Below are positions 1 through 8,953 of a stretch of 64,000 bases of DNA, in pieces. Source of the DNA: Devosia sp. LC5 (GTDB taxonomy: Bacteria > Pseudomonadota > Alphaproteobacteria > Rhizobiales > Devosiaceae); NCBI RefSeq assembly GCF_000735585.1, contig NZ_JNNO01000034.1, positions 62,001 to 126,000 on the forward strand, read 5' to 3'. Under the pieces are notes generated by a model, which searched no databases, was not told the DNA's origin, and saw only the letters and a program-made list of their open reading frames with translations. Within the stretch, counting starts at the first letter, position 1, and every line of letters begins with the position of its first letter. Both the position numbers and the translations under genes were made by a program.

Positions 1-46
1 GAGGAACCGTGCCGGCCAGCCGCATCGATGGCTTGGATGAAATCAC
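1..46 (-). CDS. Possible 5' end of a downstream ABC permease gene
   Basis: An open frame with a GTG start leaves the window on the minus strand, only a few bases after the stop of the solute-binding protein gene. In such operons the permease usually follows the binding protein, so a permease is the simplest guess. Only about 15 codons are visible and there is no diagnostic motif, so this rests on context alone. Confidence 0.25.
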   Translation of the reverse strand, partial: MISSKPSMRLAGTVP

Positions 47-52
47 CGTGGC

Positions 53-1027
53 TTACTGGCCGAAAATCTCGCCAAACTGTTCCTTGTTGGCGGTCTCGTT
101 GGCGAGGGCTGCTGCGGCATCGTAGGGCAATACCTTGATCCCGGCGCGGTCGGGATAACCGGCTGGCAATGCGACGCCATCGCGCGCCGGAATATAGCCC
201 TGGTTCGACGCGAGCTGCTGGCCTTCTTCGGAGAGCAGGAAATCGATAAACAGCTTGGCATTGTCCGGATTGGGTGCCGAGGCGAGAATGGCCGCCGGCT
301 CGGTGACGGCGGAAACGCCTTCGGTTGGGAACACGAAGGCCACCGGCGCGCCCTTGGCCGCTTCGCGGATCGGCAGGAAATCCACGATCATGCCATAGAG
401 TTTTTCGCCGCCGGCAACGGCCGTCAGAATATCGCCATTGCCGCCGGACGCCTGGGCGCCATTGGCGGCGAGCGCGGAATAAAAGTCCCAGCCTTCCGCC
501 AGACTACCGGTCAGCGTCACCGCATGGATCAGTGCTGCGCCCGAGGTGAGCGGGCTGGGCATGGCGAGCTGGTCCTTGGCTTCCGGCTTGGTCAGGTCAA
601 GCCAGCTTGCCGGGACCATACTGGCGGCAGTGTTATAGACGATGCCCGTGGTGATCAGCTTGGTCGAGAAATAGGCGCCGTCCTCGTCGAACAGATTGGC
701 GTCAAAGCCGGTCGTATCGGCTTCGGGATAATTGAGCAGCAGGCCTTCGGCCTTGAGCCCTTCCATGGTCACCACATCGGCGATCAGCAGCACGTCGGCC
801 AGCGGCGCGCCGGCTTCGAGTTCGGCACGGAACTTGGCCATGATCTTGGGCGTACCATCGCGTACCCATTCCACCGTAATGCCCGGATATTTGGCCATGA
901 AGGCGTCCGCGGTCTGCTGGGCATCGGTATTGGGCTGGCTGGTATAGAGTACCAGCGTGCCGTCCTGGGCGAAGGCGGGCGTGAGGGCACTGGCCAGCAT
1001 CAGGCCGGCGGCAAGAAGGATTCGCAT
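53..1027 (-). CDS. ABC transporter solute-binding protein, iron/FbpA-like family 1
   Basis: Periplasmic binding protein that delivers a substrate to an ABC importer. Residues 1-20 form a Sec signal peptide (charged start, hydrophobic core, cleavage after AFA). The mature start LVLYTSQPNTDAQ and the total of 324 residues match the FbpA/AfuA/PotD-like extracellular solute-binding family. The C-terminal region carries the usual segment rich in EEGQ and small residues. Substrate could be ferric iron, 2-aminoethylphosphonate, thiamine or a polyamine; the sequence does not decide. ATPase and permease are not visible; the next gene probably lies beyond the window start. It is divergent from sitA. 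Confidence 0.8.
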   Translation of the reverse strand: MRILLAAGLMLASALTPAFAQDGTLVLYTSQPNTDAQQTADAFMAKYPGITVEWVRDGTPKIMAKFRAELEAGAPLADVLLIADVVTMEGLKAEGLLLNYPEADTTGFDANLFDEDGAYFSTKLITTGIVYNTAASMVPASWLDLTKPEAKDQLAMPSPLTSGAALIHAVTLTGSLAEGWDFYSALAANGAQASGGNGDILTAVAGGEKLYGMIVDFLPIREAAKGAPVAFVFPTEGVSAVTEPAAILASAPNPDNAKLFIDFLLSEEGQQLASNQGYIPARDGVALPAGYPDRAGIKVLPYDAAAALANETANKEQFGEIFGQ

Positions 1028-1222
1028 GGCAGCTCCGGGGTCAGGTTACGGCTGGGATGTTCGCGACAATGCGGCGGACTTAACCAGCCTGTTTGACACT
1101 GGCATGACGAAACCGGGGTATGCCGGCCAGACGCCTCCGCACGAGCGCGTTGAGCCAATGATGGTGTTTGCACCCGCTCTTGCTCATCGCAGCGGCATCC
1201 ACCGGGCATCGCATTTCTTTGT

Positions 1223-1237
1223 TGCGAATGATTTGCA
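1223..1237 (+). promoter_or_regulatory. Fur/Mur-type operator upstream of sitA
   Basis: A 15-bp near-perfect palindrome, TGCGAAT-G-ATTTGCA, has one mismatch between its 7-bp arms. It resembles the Mn-responsive (Mur) boxes described upstream of sitABCD in Rhizobiales. It lies about 40 bp before the sitA start, where a repressor would block transcription. Regulation by manganese through Mur is inferred from the motif and its position. Confidence 0.65.
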
Positions 1238-1277
1238 ATTGCACTATTGAATTGCTCGTCCCAATCTGGAGTACCCG

Positions 1278-2168
1278 ATGCGCCGTCGTTTGTTTTCCGT
1301 GCTTGCTGTGTCCGCTTTTGTCCTCGCATCGTTGCCAGCTGTGGCCCAGGACCGTCTCAAGGCGGTGACCACCTTCACCATCATTGCCGATATGGCGCGC
1401 AATGTTGCAGGCGATGCGGCCGATGTGGTTTCGGTCACCAAGCCCGGCGCCGAGATTCACAATTACCAGCCCACCCCCGGCGATCTGATCGCGGCGCAGG
1501 ATGCCGACCTGATCCTGTGGAACGGGCTGAACCTGGAACAATGGTTCGCCCAGTTCCTGGCCAATCTGGGCGATGTGCCCAATGTGGTGGTCAGTGAAGG
1601 CGTCGAGCCGATGGGCATTGGCGAAGGACCCTATGAGGGCAAGCCCAATCCGCATGCCTGGATGTCGCCGACCGACGCGCTGATCTATGTCGAGAACATC
1701 CGCAAGGCATTCGTTGCGGCCGATCCGGCCAATGAAGCAACCTACAATGCCAATGCTGCCGCCTATTCCGAACAGATCAATGCGGCCGTCGCCCCGATCC
1801 GCGCCAGCATCGAGGCCATTCCCGAGGAGCGGCGCTGGCTGGCGACGTCCGAAGGCGCCTTCAGCTATCTGGCGCGCGATTTCGGGCTCAAGGAACTCTA
1901 TCTCTGGCCGATCAATGCCGACCAGCAGGGCACCCCGCAACAGGTGCGCCATGTGATCGACGAAGTGCGCGCCAATAATGTGCCGGCGATTTTTTCGGAA
2001 TCCACCATCTCGTCCAAGCCGGCCGAACAGGTGGCGCGTGAAACCGGCATCAAATATGGCGGCGTGCTCTATGTGGACTCCCTGAGCGAGGCCGACGGCC
2101 CGGTGCCGACCTATCTGGACCTGCTTAAGATCACCACATCGACTATTGTAAAAGGTCTGACCCCATGA
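1278..2168 (+). CDS. sitA: Mn/Fe ABC transporter substrate-binding protein SitA
   Basis: Periplasmic metal-binding lipocalin-unrelated cluster A-I protein that captures Mn2+ (or Fe2+) for import. Signal peptide of about 23 residues ends at AVAQ. The metal ligands of the family are visible: His in the segment [11 protein letters not shown], His in NPHAWMSP, Glu in TSEGAFSYL and Asp in [11 protein letters not shown]. The His-His-Glu-Asp set favours Mn/Fe over Zn. Length of 296 aa is normal. First gene of an operon whose four genes all overlap by 4 bp (ATGA), behind a Mur/Fur-like box. Confidence 0.93.
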   Translation: MRRRLFSVLAVSAFVLASLPAVAQDRLKAVTTFTIIADMARNVAGDAADVVSVTKPGAEIHNYQPTPGDLIAAQDADLILWNGLNLEQWFAQFLANLGDVPNVVVSEGVEPMGIGEGPYEGKPNPHAWMSPTDALIYVENIRKAFVAADPANEATYNANAAAYSEQINAAVAPIRASIEAIPEERRWLATSEGAFSYLARDFGLKELYLWPINADQQGTPQQVRHVIDEVRANNVPAIFSESTISSKPAEQVARETGIKYGGVLYVDSLSEADGPVPTYLDLLKITTSTIVKGLTP

Positions 2169-3043
2169 ATGCTGTCCAGCAGCCGGGCCTGGCGGTAAGC
2201 GACATCACAGTCGCTTACCGCAATGGGACCACGGCCATGAGACATGCCAGTTTCTCCATCCCGCGCGGTTCCATAACCGCGCTGGTTGGCGTTAACGGCT
2301 CGGGCAAATCCACCCTGTTCAAGGCCATTATGGGCTTCGTGCCGCTGGCTGCCGGATCGGTGGAGATTCTGGGCGTGCCCGGCAAGCAGGCGCTCAAGCG
2401 CAACCTGGTCGCCTATGTGCCCCAATCCGAAGACGTGGACTGGAATTTCCCGGTGCTGGTCGAAGACGTGGTGATGATGGGGCGCTATGGCCACATGAAT
2501 ATCCTGCGCCGCCCCCGCCCGATCGACCACCAGATGGTGACCGAAGCGCTGGAGCGGGTGAACCTGCTCGAATTCCGCCACCGCCAGATTGGCGAGCTGT
2601 CCGGCGGCCAGAAAAAGCGCGTTTTCCTGGCCCGGGCCTTGGCCCAGCAAAGCGAAGTCATCCTGCTCGACGAGCCGTTTACCGGCGTCGACGTCAAGAC
2701 CGAGGATGCCATCGTCGCCCTGCTGCGCGCATTGCGCGACGAGGGCAAGGTCATGCTGGTCTCAACTCACAATCTGGGTTCGGTTCCCGAATTCTGCGAT
2801 CGAACGGTGCTGGTCAAGGGTACGGTTCTGGCCTCCGGGCCCACCGCGGAGGTCTTTACCCGCGAATGGCTCGAAATCACCTTTGGCGGCGCCTTGCGCC
2901 ACTTCGTGCTGGCGGGCTCAGACCTGCATGATGACGATGATCCGCGCCATGTCTCGGTGTTGACCGATGACGAACGCCCCCTAGTCATGTATGGCGAAAA
3001 CGGCAAGATGAAAACCAAGCAGTCGGACCCGGTCAAGAAATGA
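2165..3043 (+). CDS. sitB: Mn/Fe ABC transporter ATP-binding protein SitB
   Basis: Cytoplasmic ATPase that powers the Sit importer. Walker [10 protein letters not shown] is near residue 41, the signature LSGGQKKR is near residue 145, Walker B is VILLDEPF, and the H-loop is STHN. The start overlaps the sitA stop by 4 bp, which implies translational coupling. The C-terminal 40 residues are an extension rich in His/Asp, beginning HDDDDPRH; this could bind metal, but that is conjecture. Total 292 aa. Confidence 0.93.
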   Translation: MNAVQQPGLAVSDITVAYRNGTTAMRHASFSIPRGSITALVGVNGSGKSTLFKAIMGFVPLAAGSVEILGVPGKQALKRNLVAYVPQSEDVDWNFPVLVEDVVMMGRYGHMNILRRPRPIDHQMVTEALERVNLLEFRHRQIGELSGGQKKRVFLARALAQQSEVILLDEPFTGVDVKTEDAIVALLRALRDEGKVMLVSTHNLGSVPEFCDRTVLVKGTVLASGPTAEVFTREWLEITFGGALRHFVLAGSDLHDDDDPRHVSVLTDDERPLVMYGENGKMKTKQSDPVKK

Positions 3044-3894
3044 TCGACATCCTGCTTGAACCTTTTAGCTATGGTTACATGATCAACGCCATCTGGGTCT
3101 CGGCCCTGGTCGGCGGCGTCTGCGCGTTCCTGTCGGCCTATCTCATGCTCAAGGGCTGGTCGCTGATCGGGGATGCGCTCAGCCATTCCATCGTTCCCGG
3201 CGTTGCCGGAGCTTATATGCTGGGCCTCCCCTTTTCGCTGGGCGCCTTCTTCTCCGGCGGCCTTGCCGCTGGCGCCATGCTGTTTTTGACCCACCGTACC
3301 AAGCTCAAGGAAGATGCGGTGATCGGGCTGATCTTTACCGCGTTTTTCGGGCTGGGCCTGTTCATGGTTTCGCTGTCGCCCACCGCGGTCAACATCCAGA
3401 CCATCGTGATGGGCAATATCCTGGCGGTCACGCCCGAGGATACGCTGCAATTGGTGATCATCGCATTGGTAACGCTGGCCATCATGCTGGTGATCTGGAA
3501 AGATCTGATGGTCACCTTTTTCGATGAAAACCATGCCCGCACGATCGGGCTCAATCCGCCGCTGCTGCGGGTGATCTTTTTCACGCTTCTGGCTGCCTGC
3601 ACCGTTGCGGCCATGCAGACCGTGGGCGCCTTCCTCGTCATCGCCATGGTGGTAACCCCTGGGGCGACGGCCTATCTGCTCACTGATCGTTTTCCGCGAC
3701 TGATCCTGATCGCCGTGACGGTGGGAACGCTATCGAGCCTGTTCGGCGCCTATATCTCGTTCTTCCTTGATGGGGCGACGGGCGGCGTTATCGTGGTGCT
3801 GCAGACCGTGGTGTTCCTGCTGGCCTTTTTCCTTGCTCCCAAGCATGGCCTGTTGGCCGCCAGGCGCCGCACCGCCAAGGAAATCGCCAAATGA
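3040..3894 (+). CDS. sitC: Mn/Fe ABC transporter permease SitC
   Basis: Inner-membrane permease of the ABC-3 family (ZnuB/SitC/MntB). The 284-residue product is mostly hydrophobic with about eight predicted membrane spans. The conserved family segment [17 protein letters not shown] occurs near residues 32-48, and [19 protein letters not shown] occurs near residue 200. Start and stop overlap the neighbouring genes by 4 bp, so SitC and SitD are made together. They are paralogous and probably pair as a heterodimer. Confidence 0.92.
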   Translation: MIDILLEPFSYGYMINAIWVSALVGGVCAFLSAYLMLKGWSLIGDALSHSIVPGVAGAYMLGLPFSLGAFFSGGLAAGAMLFLTHRTKLKEDAVIGLIFTAFFGLGLFMVSLSPTAVNIQTIVMGNILAVTPEDTLQLVIIALVTLAIMLVIWKDLMVTFFDENHARTIGLNPPLLRVIFFTLLAACTVAAMQTVGAFLVIAMVVTPGATAYLLTDRFPRLILIAVTVGTLSSLFGAYISFFLDGATGGVIVVLQTVVFLLAFFLAPKHGLLAARRRTAKEIAK

Positions 3895-4733
3895 ACGAAT
3901 TCCTCATCTATGCGCTCTGGCCGTTCCAGTTTCCCTTCATGACCTCAGCCATGGCGATTGCCGTCATGGTCGCCATTCCCACAGCCCTGCTCTCCTGCTT
4001 TCTCGTACTCAAGGGCTGGTCGCTGATGGGCGACGCCATCTCCCATGCCGTGCTGCCCGGGGTGGTGCTGGCCTATATCGTTGGCTTGCCGCTGGGCGTG
4101 GGTGCCTTTGCCGCCGGCATGGGCTGCGCGCTTTCGGTGGGCTATCTCAAGGAACATAGCCGCATCAAGGAAGATACCGTGATGGGCGTGGTGTTTTCGG
4201 GCCTGTTTGGCCTGGGCATCGTGCTCTACACCTCGATCCAGACCGATGTGCATCTCGACCATATCCTGTTCGGCGACATATTGGGGGTCAGCATCGAGGA
4301 TCTGATCCAGACCGGTCTGATTGCCCTGGTGGTGACGGCGATCGTGCTGGCCAAATGGCGCGACCTGCTGCTGTTCACCTTCGATCCGCAGCAGGCCGGC
4401 GCCATCGGCCTGCCGGTGCGGGTATTGCATTATGGGCTGCTCGCATTGCTCTCGCTCACCATCGTGGCGGCGCTGACGGCGGTTGGCATCGTGCTGGTGA
4501 TTGCGCTGCTGGTCGCCCCCGGCGCCATCGCCTATCTCATCAGCAAGCGCTTCGCGCCGATGATGCTGATCGCGGTGACGGTGTCGGTGGTGTCTTCGCT
4601 GGTAGGTATCTATGCCAGCTTCTTCATCGACTCGGCGCCCGCGCCCACCATCGTGCTGCTGATGAGCATGACCTTCATCGTGACCTTCGTGGTGACCACC
4701 ATGCGGCGGCCCGCGCCGCTGGCCGCGGCTTAG
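3891..4733 (+). CDS. sitD: Mn/Fe ABC transporter permease SitD
   Basis: Second ABC-3 family permease (280 aa) and last gene of the operon. It repeats the SitC landmarks, with KGWSLMGDAISHAVLPG near residue 40 and a GIVLVIALLVAPGAIAYLI segment in the C-terminal third. About eight hydrophobic spans are visible. Its start overlaps the sitC stop, and a strong hairpin follows 25 bp after its stop codon. Confidence 0.92.
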   Translation: MNEFLIYALWPFQFPFMTSAMAIAVMVAIPTALLSCFLVLKGWSLMGDAISHAVLPGVVLAYIVGLPLGVGAFAAGMGCALSVGYLKEHSRIKEDTVMGVVFSGLFGLGIVLYTSIQTDVHLDHILFGDILGVSIEDLIQTGLIALVVTAIVLAKWRDLLLFTFDPQQAGAIGLPVRVLHYGLLALLSLTIVAALTAVGIVLVIALLVAPGAIAYLISKRFAPMMLIAVTVSVVSSLVGIYASFFIDSAPAPTIVLLMSMTFIVTFVVTTMRRPAPLAAA

Positions 4734-4757
4734 CACGGGATTTCTCCCGCTTATCCC

Positions 4758-4799
4758 CTCCTTTGCCGGCCGGCCTAGACTGGCCGGCAAAGGAGTTTT
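4758..4799 (+). terminator. Strong hairpin after sitD that also holds the next gene's RBS
   Basis: A perfect 14-bp inverted repeat (4758-4771 and 4782-4795) with a 10-nt loop is followed by TTTT. This is a convincing intrinsic terminator for sitABCD. The 3' arm ends in AAAGGAG, which is also the ideally placed Shine-Dalgarno of the gene starting at 4803, so the stem would hide that site in any read-through RNA. Confidence 0.8.
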
Positions 4800-4802
4800 C
4801 CC

Positions 4803-5867
4803 ATGGACCAGAGCCCACGCCTGTCGCTGCCCCTCATCATGCCGCAACAGGCACAGAAACACGTGACGCATAATGAGGCGATCCAGGCGCTCGATGCCCT
4901 GGTACAACCCATTGTCGAAAGCCGCACATTGGCAAATCCGCCCGCCAGCCCGCTGGCGGGGGAGGCCTATATCGTGCCGGCCGCGGCGAGTGGCGCCTGG
5001 TCGGGACATGCCAATGAGCTCGCCGCATTCCAGTCCGGCGCCTGGATGTTCTACGATCCGGCGGCCGGCTGGCAGGTCTATGTCAAAGCCGACCGAACCT
5101 TTTATGTATTCGACGCGGGCGCCTGGGTGCCGCTGGCTTCGCTGGGCGCGGGACTGCCCCAATTGGGCATCAATGCCTCCCCCGATGCGACCAATCGGCT
5201 GACGGTCTCGAGCGCCGCGACCCTGCTCAACCATGCCGGTAATGGTCATCAACTCAAACTCAACAAGGCCGGCCCCAGCGATACGGCGAGCCTGCTCTAT
5301 CAAAGCAATTGGTCGGGCCGGGCTGAAATGGGGCTGGCGGGCGATGATCACTGGCGGCTGAAAGTCAGCGCCGATGGCTCGAGCTGGATCGATGCCCTGA
5401 CCGTGGATGCGGCGAGCGGCGTGGTGAGCTTTGCCGCATCCGTGCATCCGGCCAGCGACAATGCCGTGACGCTGGGCGCCAGTGGCGCGCGCTGGGCCTC
5501 GGTCTGGGCGGCGACGGGCACGATCCAGACCTCCGATGCGCGGCAAAAGACCGACATTGCACCCAGCGATCTGGGGCTCGACTTCATCCTGTCGCTCGAA
5601 CCGGTGAAATATCGCTGGATCATTGGCGGCACCGAGAACGGTGCTGCACGTGAAGGCCGCCGCACCCATTACGGTCTGCTGGCCCAGCAGGTGAAATCAG
5701 CGCTGGAAGCGGCAGGTTGCGTGGATTTTGCCGGCCATGTGAAGGCCGACTCCGCCGATCCGCAGAGCGAGGAGGGGCTGCGCTATGACGCCTTCATCGC
5801 CCCGCTGATTGCAGCAATGCAGCAATTGGCCGAGCGCGTCGAGAGCCTGGAACGCGCTAAATCTTGA
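4803..5867 (+). CDS. DUF2793 / peptidase S74 tail-fibre-like protein
   Basis: 354 aa. The N-terminal 110 residues match the DUF2793 pattern (PLIMPQQAQKHVTHNEA, then paired GAW repeats such as YDPAAGWQVY), found in phage and gene-transfer-agent-like structural proteins of alphaproteobacteria. The C-terminus begins TSDARQKTDIAPSDLG and includes YRWIIGG and YGLLAQQV, typical of the S74 intramolecular chaperone that trims itself from trimeric tail fibres. It ends in a short heptad-like helix (QQLAERVESLERA). No other phage genes lie nearby. The AAAGGAG site at 4789-4795 fixes the start. It overlaps the convergent TetR gene by 11 bp. Confidence 0.8.
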   Translation: MDQSPRLSLPLIMPQQAQKHVTHNEAIQALDALVQPIVESRTLANPPASPLAGEAYIVPAAASGAWSGHANELAAFQSGAWMFYDPAAGWQVYVKADRTFYVFDAGAWVPLASLGAGLPQLGINASPDATNRLTVSSAATLLNHAGNGHQLKLNKAGPSDTASLLYQSNWSGRAEMGLAGDDHWRLKVSADGSSWIDALTVDAASGVVSFAASVHPASDNAVTLGASGARWASVWAATGTIQTSDARQKTDIAPSDLGLDFILSLEPVKYRWIIGGTENGAAREGRRTHYGLLAQQVKSALEAAGCVDFAGHVKADSADPQSEEGLRYDAFIAPLIAAMQQLAERVESLERAKS

Positions 5868-6438
5868 GGCCGCGGATCAGGGCCTTGATGGCCTTGCGAT
5901 AGTCATTGACCTCTTCCGGTGGTGCCAGCGCGGCACGGTCGAACAGGGCGTTGAGCAAATGCGCCAGCGGCACGGCGGGCAATTCGCGGATCGCCTTGGC
6001 CTCCATGGCCGCCGTCACGCCCTCAACCAGGGTGCGCAGGCCATGGCGGCCATCGATCTCGTCGACTGCCGCCCGGCCAAGCACGGCGGGCGCATCCACC
6101 AGCAGGATGCGCCGCCGGCCCTGGTCCTGCATGGCATCGAGAAACGCATCGCCCCCGGCGACCAGCGCCTTGACCGGCCCCGGCTCGTCCTCGCTCTCGG
6201 TGGCAGCATTGATCGCCATGGCCAGCAGCATATGCTCTTCCTCCACTACGGTGGCGAACAGGGCGGCCTTGTCGGCAAAATGGTGATAGAGCGCACCGCG
6301 CGTCACCCCGGCGGCCTGCACGATCTCCGGCGTACCTGTTCCGGCATAGCCGTTCTGGGCAAAGAGCGCGCGCGCTGCGCTCACCAGGGCAGCACGGGTT
6401 CCGCTGCGTCGTTCGGCTTGGCTTCGGCGCTCTTGCAT
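5857..6438 (-). CDS. TetR/AcrR family transcriptional regulator
   Basis: About 193 aa if translation begins at the ATG at 6438. The N-terminal HTH is clear (RAALVSAARALFAQNGYAGTGTPEIVQAAGVTRGALYHHFADK, shown here only as the TetR signature GVTRGALYHHF). The C-terminal ligand domain is variable. Upstream in-frame alternatives exist at 6465 (ATG) and 6501 (TTG), none with a good RBS; 6438 matches family length best. It is divergent from a VOC protein, with a palindrome between, so it probably represses itself and that gene. Confidence 0.85.
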   Translation of the reverse strand: MQERRSQAERRSGTRAALVSAARALFAQNGYAGTGTPEIVQAAGVTRGALYHHFADKAALFATVVEEEHMLLAMAINAATESEDEPGPVKALVAGGDAFLDAMQDQGRRRILLVDAPAVLGRAAVDEIDGRHGLRTLVEGVTAAMEAKAIRELPAVPLAHLLNALFDRAALAPPEEVNDYRKAIKALIRGLKI

Positions 6439-6455
6439 ACGTACAGCCTGTATGT
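6439..6455. promoter_or_regulatory. Palindrome between TetR and VOC genes, likely TetR operator
   Basis: ACGTACAG-C-CTGTATGT is a 17-bp palindrome with one mismatch. It directly abuts the proposed ATG of the TetR gene and lies 58 bp upstream of the divergent VOC gene. Position and symmetry are typical for an autoregulatory TetR site. Confidence 0.6.
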
Positions 6456-6512
6456 TAAATGACATTGCAGACAGCTTGCACGTAAATTCAATGCCTCGCA
6501 AGGATGCTTACT

Positions 6513-6923
6513 ATGGAAATGCTCAATTCCTATCCGCTCCTCCAGGTCGAGAATGTCGCGGCAACCGCGGAATTCTACCAGAACCATCTCGGCTTTGCCC
6601 CGGTCTTCGATAGCGACTGGTATGTGCATATGCGCTCCACCGTCAAGGACCATATCGAACTCGCCGTCATCGCCTATGATCACGAGACTATCCCCGAAAT
6701 CGGCCGCCGGCCGACAGCGGGCCTGATCCTGAGCTTTGAAGTAAAGGATGCGGCGGCAGAGTATGATCGCCTGCTTGCGGCCGGCGTTTCCATCGCGCAG
6801 CCGCTACGCGACGAGGTCTTCGGGCAGCGCCATTTCATCGCTGCGGATCCCAACGGGGTGTTGCTCGATATCATCACGCCCATCGAGCCCGACGCAGACT
6901 GGCTGGCCAGCCAGCAGCAATAG
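6513..6923 (+). CDS. VOC superfamily (glyoxalase/bleomycin-resistance-like) protein
   Basis: 136 aa with the paired beta-alpha-beta-beta-beta pattern of the vicinal oxygen chelate fold: [23 protein letters not shown] opens repeat one (cited only as a family opening), and [22 protein letters not shown] opens repeat two. The terminal [16 protein letters not shown] carries the usual Glu/Asp-containing C-terminal strand. An upstream ATG at 6504 exists, but AAGGA at 6500-6504 supports the start at 6513. Substrate unknown; proximity to TetR suggests a detoxification role. Confidence 0.8.
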   Translation: MEMLNSYPLLQVENVAATAEFYQNHLGFAPVFDSDWYVHMRSTVKDHIELAVIAYDHETIPEIGRRPTAGLILSFEVKDAAAEYDRLLAAGVSIAQPLRDEVFGQRHFIAADPNGVLLDIITPIEPDADWLASQQQ

Positions 6924-6970
6924 GCAGGTTGGTGCTAGCCTGCCGGCCTTTGGTGGGCTAATGGCACAGC

Positions 6971-8155
6971 ATGGCTATCGACATTGCGCATTCCGACGCG
7001 GCCATTGCCGCGTCCTCCCCAGTCCTGTTGTCCGAAGCGGGTTCGCTCCGGCGCATCCCGCTTGGGCCCGAGCTGGAGCGACCCAGGAGCTTTTATGACC
7101 GGTTCGACGATCGTGCGGTGTTCTACGACGTGTTCCGCGATCACACGGGGCGTTATGTCTACCTGATGGGACCAATGGCGCTCAATCTGGCGCCTCATAT
7201 TGACGGCCTTGTGGTCGAAGGCATTCAAACCGGCACCATCGTCCGGCCAAAGATACATCATGGCGTGCAGGCCATTATCCTGCGGGTAACCTTGCCCAAA
7301 GCGGATACCCATGTTCGGCTCAATATCGGCGATCAGCAGTTCGAGTTGGCCATTCAGCCAAACCGAAGCCAAGCGCTTGCTGGTGATCGCGTCATTTTCA
7401 CCATCAACAAAGACAACGATCTCGAATGGATCGCCGATTGGGCGCGTTTTTACGTCAAGGAACATGGCGCTACTGCCGTGATCGTCTACGACAACGGCTC
7501 CACCGAATATCGTCTTGCTGATATCCGCAGCACGCTGGCTGCCGTCGAAGGGCTCAAAAAATTCTTGGTTATTCCCTGGCCCTATCGCTATGGCTCCATG
7601 GGCGATGTCTATACCAAGCACAAGTTCGGTGGACATTGGCCGCAGTTTGCCCAGCCGACCCTGTTCGTCCAGTTCTTCCGCAAATATGCGATGCAGGCGC
7701 GGTCCATCCTCAATGTTGACGTGGACGAACTGGTGATGTCGCCGTTTCGCAAATCGGTGTTCAAGGCGGTCGAGTGCTCTCCTTTCGGGTTGCTGCGATT
7801 CAATCGGGTCTGGGTGCTCAATGCCCGCGAAGAATCCGGGCCGCCGCGCCATAGCCAGTTCGTCATCCGCAAGAAGGGCATTGCCGCCCGCGACCGCGGC
7901 AAGAAATGGGCGCTAGCGCCCGGACGGGCGTTCTTTGCCTCCTGGCGCGCCCAACCCTGGACCCATCAGGTCAAGGGCTGGCTTAATCTATCGGGCTCCT
8001 CCAACAGCTTTTATGGCTACCATTTCATCGGCATCTCGCGGTCCTGGTATTGGGATCGCACCGAAAAGATCGTATTCGATCCCAAGCAGCATGTGCGGGA
8101 CCCCTTGATGATCAAGACCTTCGCCGATGTGTTCGGCCCGGGAAACAAGCCATGA
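6971..8155 (+). CDS. Glycosyltransferase, GT92/DUF23-like
   Basis: 394 aa. The central part (about residues 135-300) has the nucleotide-sugar transferase pattern: FTINKDNDLEWIADWARFY, VYDNGST, and the metal-binding DVDE in ILNVDVDELV. This layout is typical of family 92 / glycosyltransferase-2-like proteins that act on surface glycans. The N-terminal 130 residues are a separate beta-rich region without a recognised family. It overlaps the next glycosyltransferase by 4 bp, so the two are coupled. Donor and acceptor cannot be read from the sequence. Confidence 0.75.
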   Translation: MAIDIAHSDAAIAASSPVLLSEAGSLRRIPLGPELERPRSFYDRFDDRAVFYDVFRDHTGRYVYLMGPMALNLAPHIDGLVVEGIQTGTIVRPKIHHGVQAIILRVTLPKADTHVRLNIGDQQFELAIQPNRSQALAGDRVIFTINKDNDLEWIADWARFYVKEHGATAVIVYDNGSTEYRLADIRSTLAAVEGLKKFLVIPWPYRYGSMGDVYTKHKFGGHWPQFAQPTLFVQFFRKYAMQARSILNVDVDELVMSPFRKSVFKAVECSPFGLLRFNRVWVLNAREESGPPRHSQFVIRKKGIAARDRGKKWALAPGRAFFASWRAQPWTHQVKGWLNLSGSSNSFYGYHFIGISRSWYWDRTEKIVFDPKQHVRDPLMIKTFADVFGPGNKP

Positions 8156-8952
8156 ACCTGCCCACCATTGTCAGCTTCTGGCATGGCCCGATGAGCTGGC
8201 TCGAAGCGCTGTCTGTCGCCTCGTTCCGCCGCAATGGGCACCGCGTCGAGGTCTATTCCTTCGATCCTGTGCCCGGCCTGCCCGAAGGCGCAGTGGCCAT
8301 GGACGCCGCCGAAATACTGCCGCGCGACAAGCTGGTGTTCTACAAGGGCAAGGGCACGCCCGGCGTGTTCTCCGATTACTTCCGCATGAGCCTGCTGCGG
8401 CAGGGGCGCGGCGTCTATGCCGATCTCGACGTCTATTGCGTGCGCCCCATCGAGGGCCCGCCAGATTATCTGATGGCCTATGAGCGCCCGGGCTCGGTCA
8501 ATGGCGCGGTGCTGCATATTCCGGCCGATGCGCCGCTGCTCGATGATCTGCTCGCCATCTTCACCGATACCAAGCGACCATTGTTCGAGCCGCATTTGCC
8601 CCCGTTCCGGCGGCTGGAAATCGCCGCGCGGCGGCTCCTGGGCGAGAAGATCGCTCCCGAAGACATGCAATATGGCGCCACCGGCCCCTTTGCGCTGACC
8701 CATTATGTGCACCGGCACGGCCTGCAGCATCTGGTGCGCCCCAGCAGCGTCTTCTATCCCATTCCCTACGAGGGCATCCCGGCTCTGATGCAGCCTGGCT
8801 CCAGCATTGATAGAGCCATTGGGCCCGATACGCTGGCAGTCCATATCTGGCGCAGCCAGCTGACCCGCCGTGGCCGGGCCGGCATGCCGCTGCCCGCGCC
8901 CGGCAGTGCCCTGGCCGAACTCTGCGCCCGCGAAGGGATCGTACCCGGCTAG
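8152..8952 (+). CDS. Glycosyltransferase with DXD motif, GT32-like
   Basis: 266 aa. FWHGPMSWLEALSVASF opens the protein; SDYFRMSLLRQGRGVYADLDVY contains the ADLD (DXD) metal/nucleotide-sugar site of the Gly_transf_sug / GT32 family. The C-terminal HIWRSQLTRR matches the conserved His-Trp region of such enzymes. The ATG at 8152 overlaps the previous stop (ATGA). It is convergent with the GT8 gene only 1 bp away. Confidence 0.8.
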   Translation: MNLPTIVSFWHGPMSWLEALSVASFRRNGHRVEVYSFDPVPGLPEGAVAMDAAEILPRDKLVFYKGKGTPGVFSDYFRMSLLRQGRGVYADLDVYCVRPIEGPPDYLMAYERPGSVNGAVLHIPADAPLLDDLLAIFTDTKRPLFEPHLPPFRRLEIAARRLLGEKIAPEDMQYGATGPFALTHYVHRHGLQHLVRPSSVFYPIPYEGIPALMQPGSSIDRAIGPDTLAVHIWRSQLTRRGRAGMPLPAPGSALAELCAREGIVPG

Positions 8953-8953
8953 C

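Noticed and set aside
3945-5669. Long minus-strand ORF opposite sitD and the tail-fibre gene
   Set aside because: Composition is that of a GC-rich antisense shadow, and the opposite strand encodes recognised proteins.
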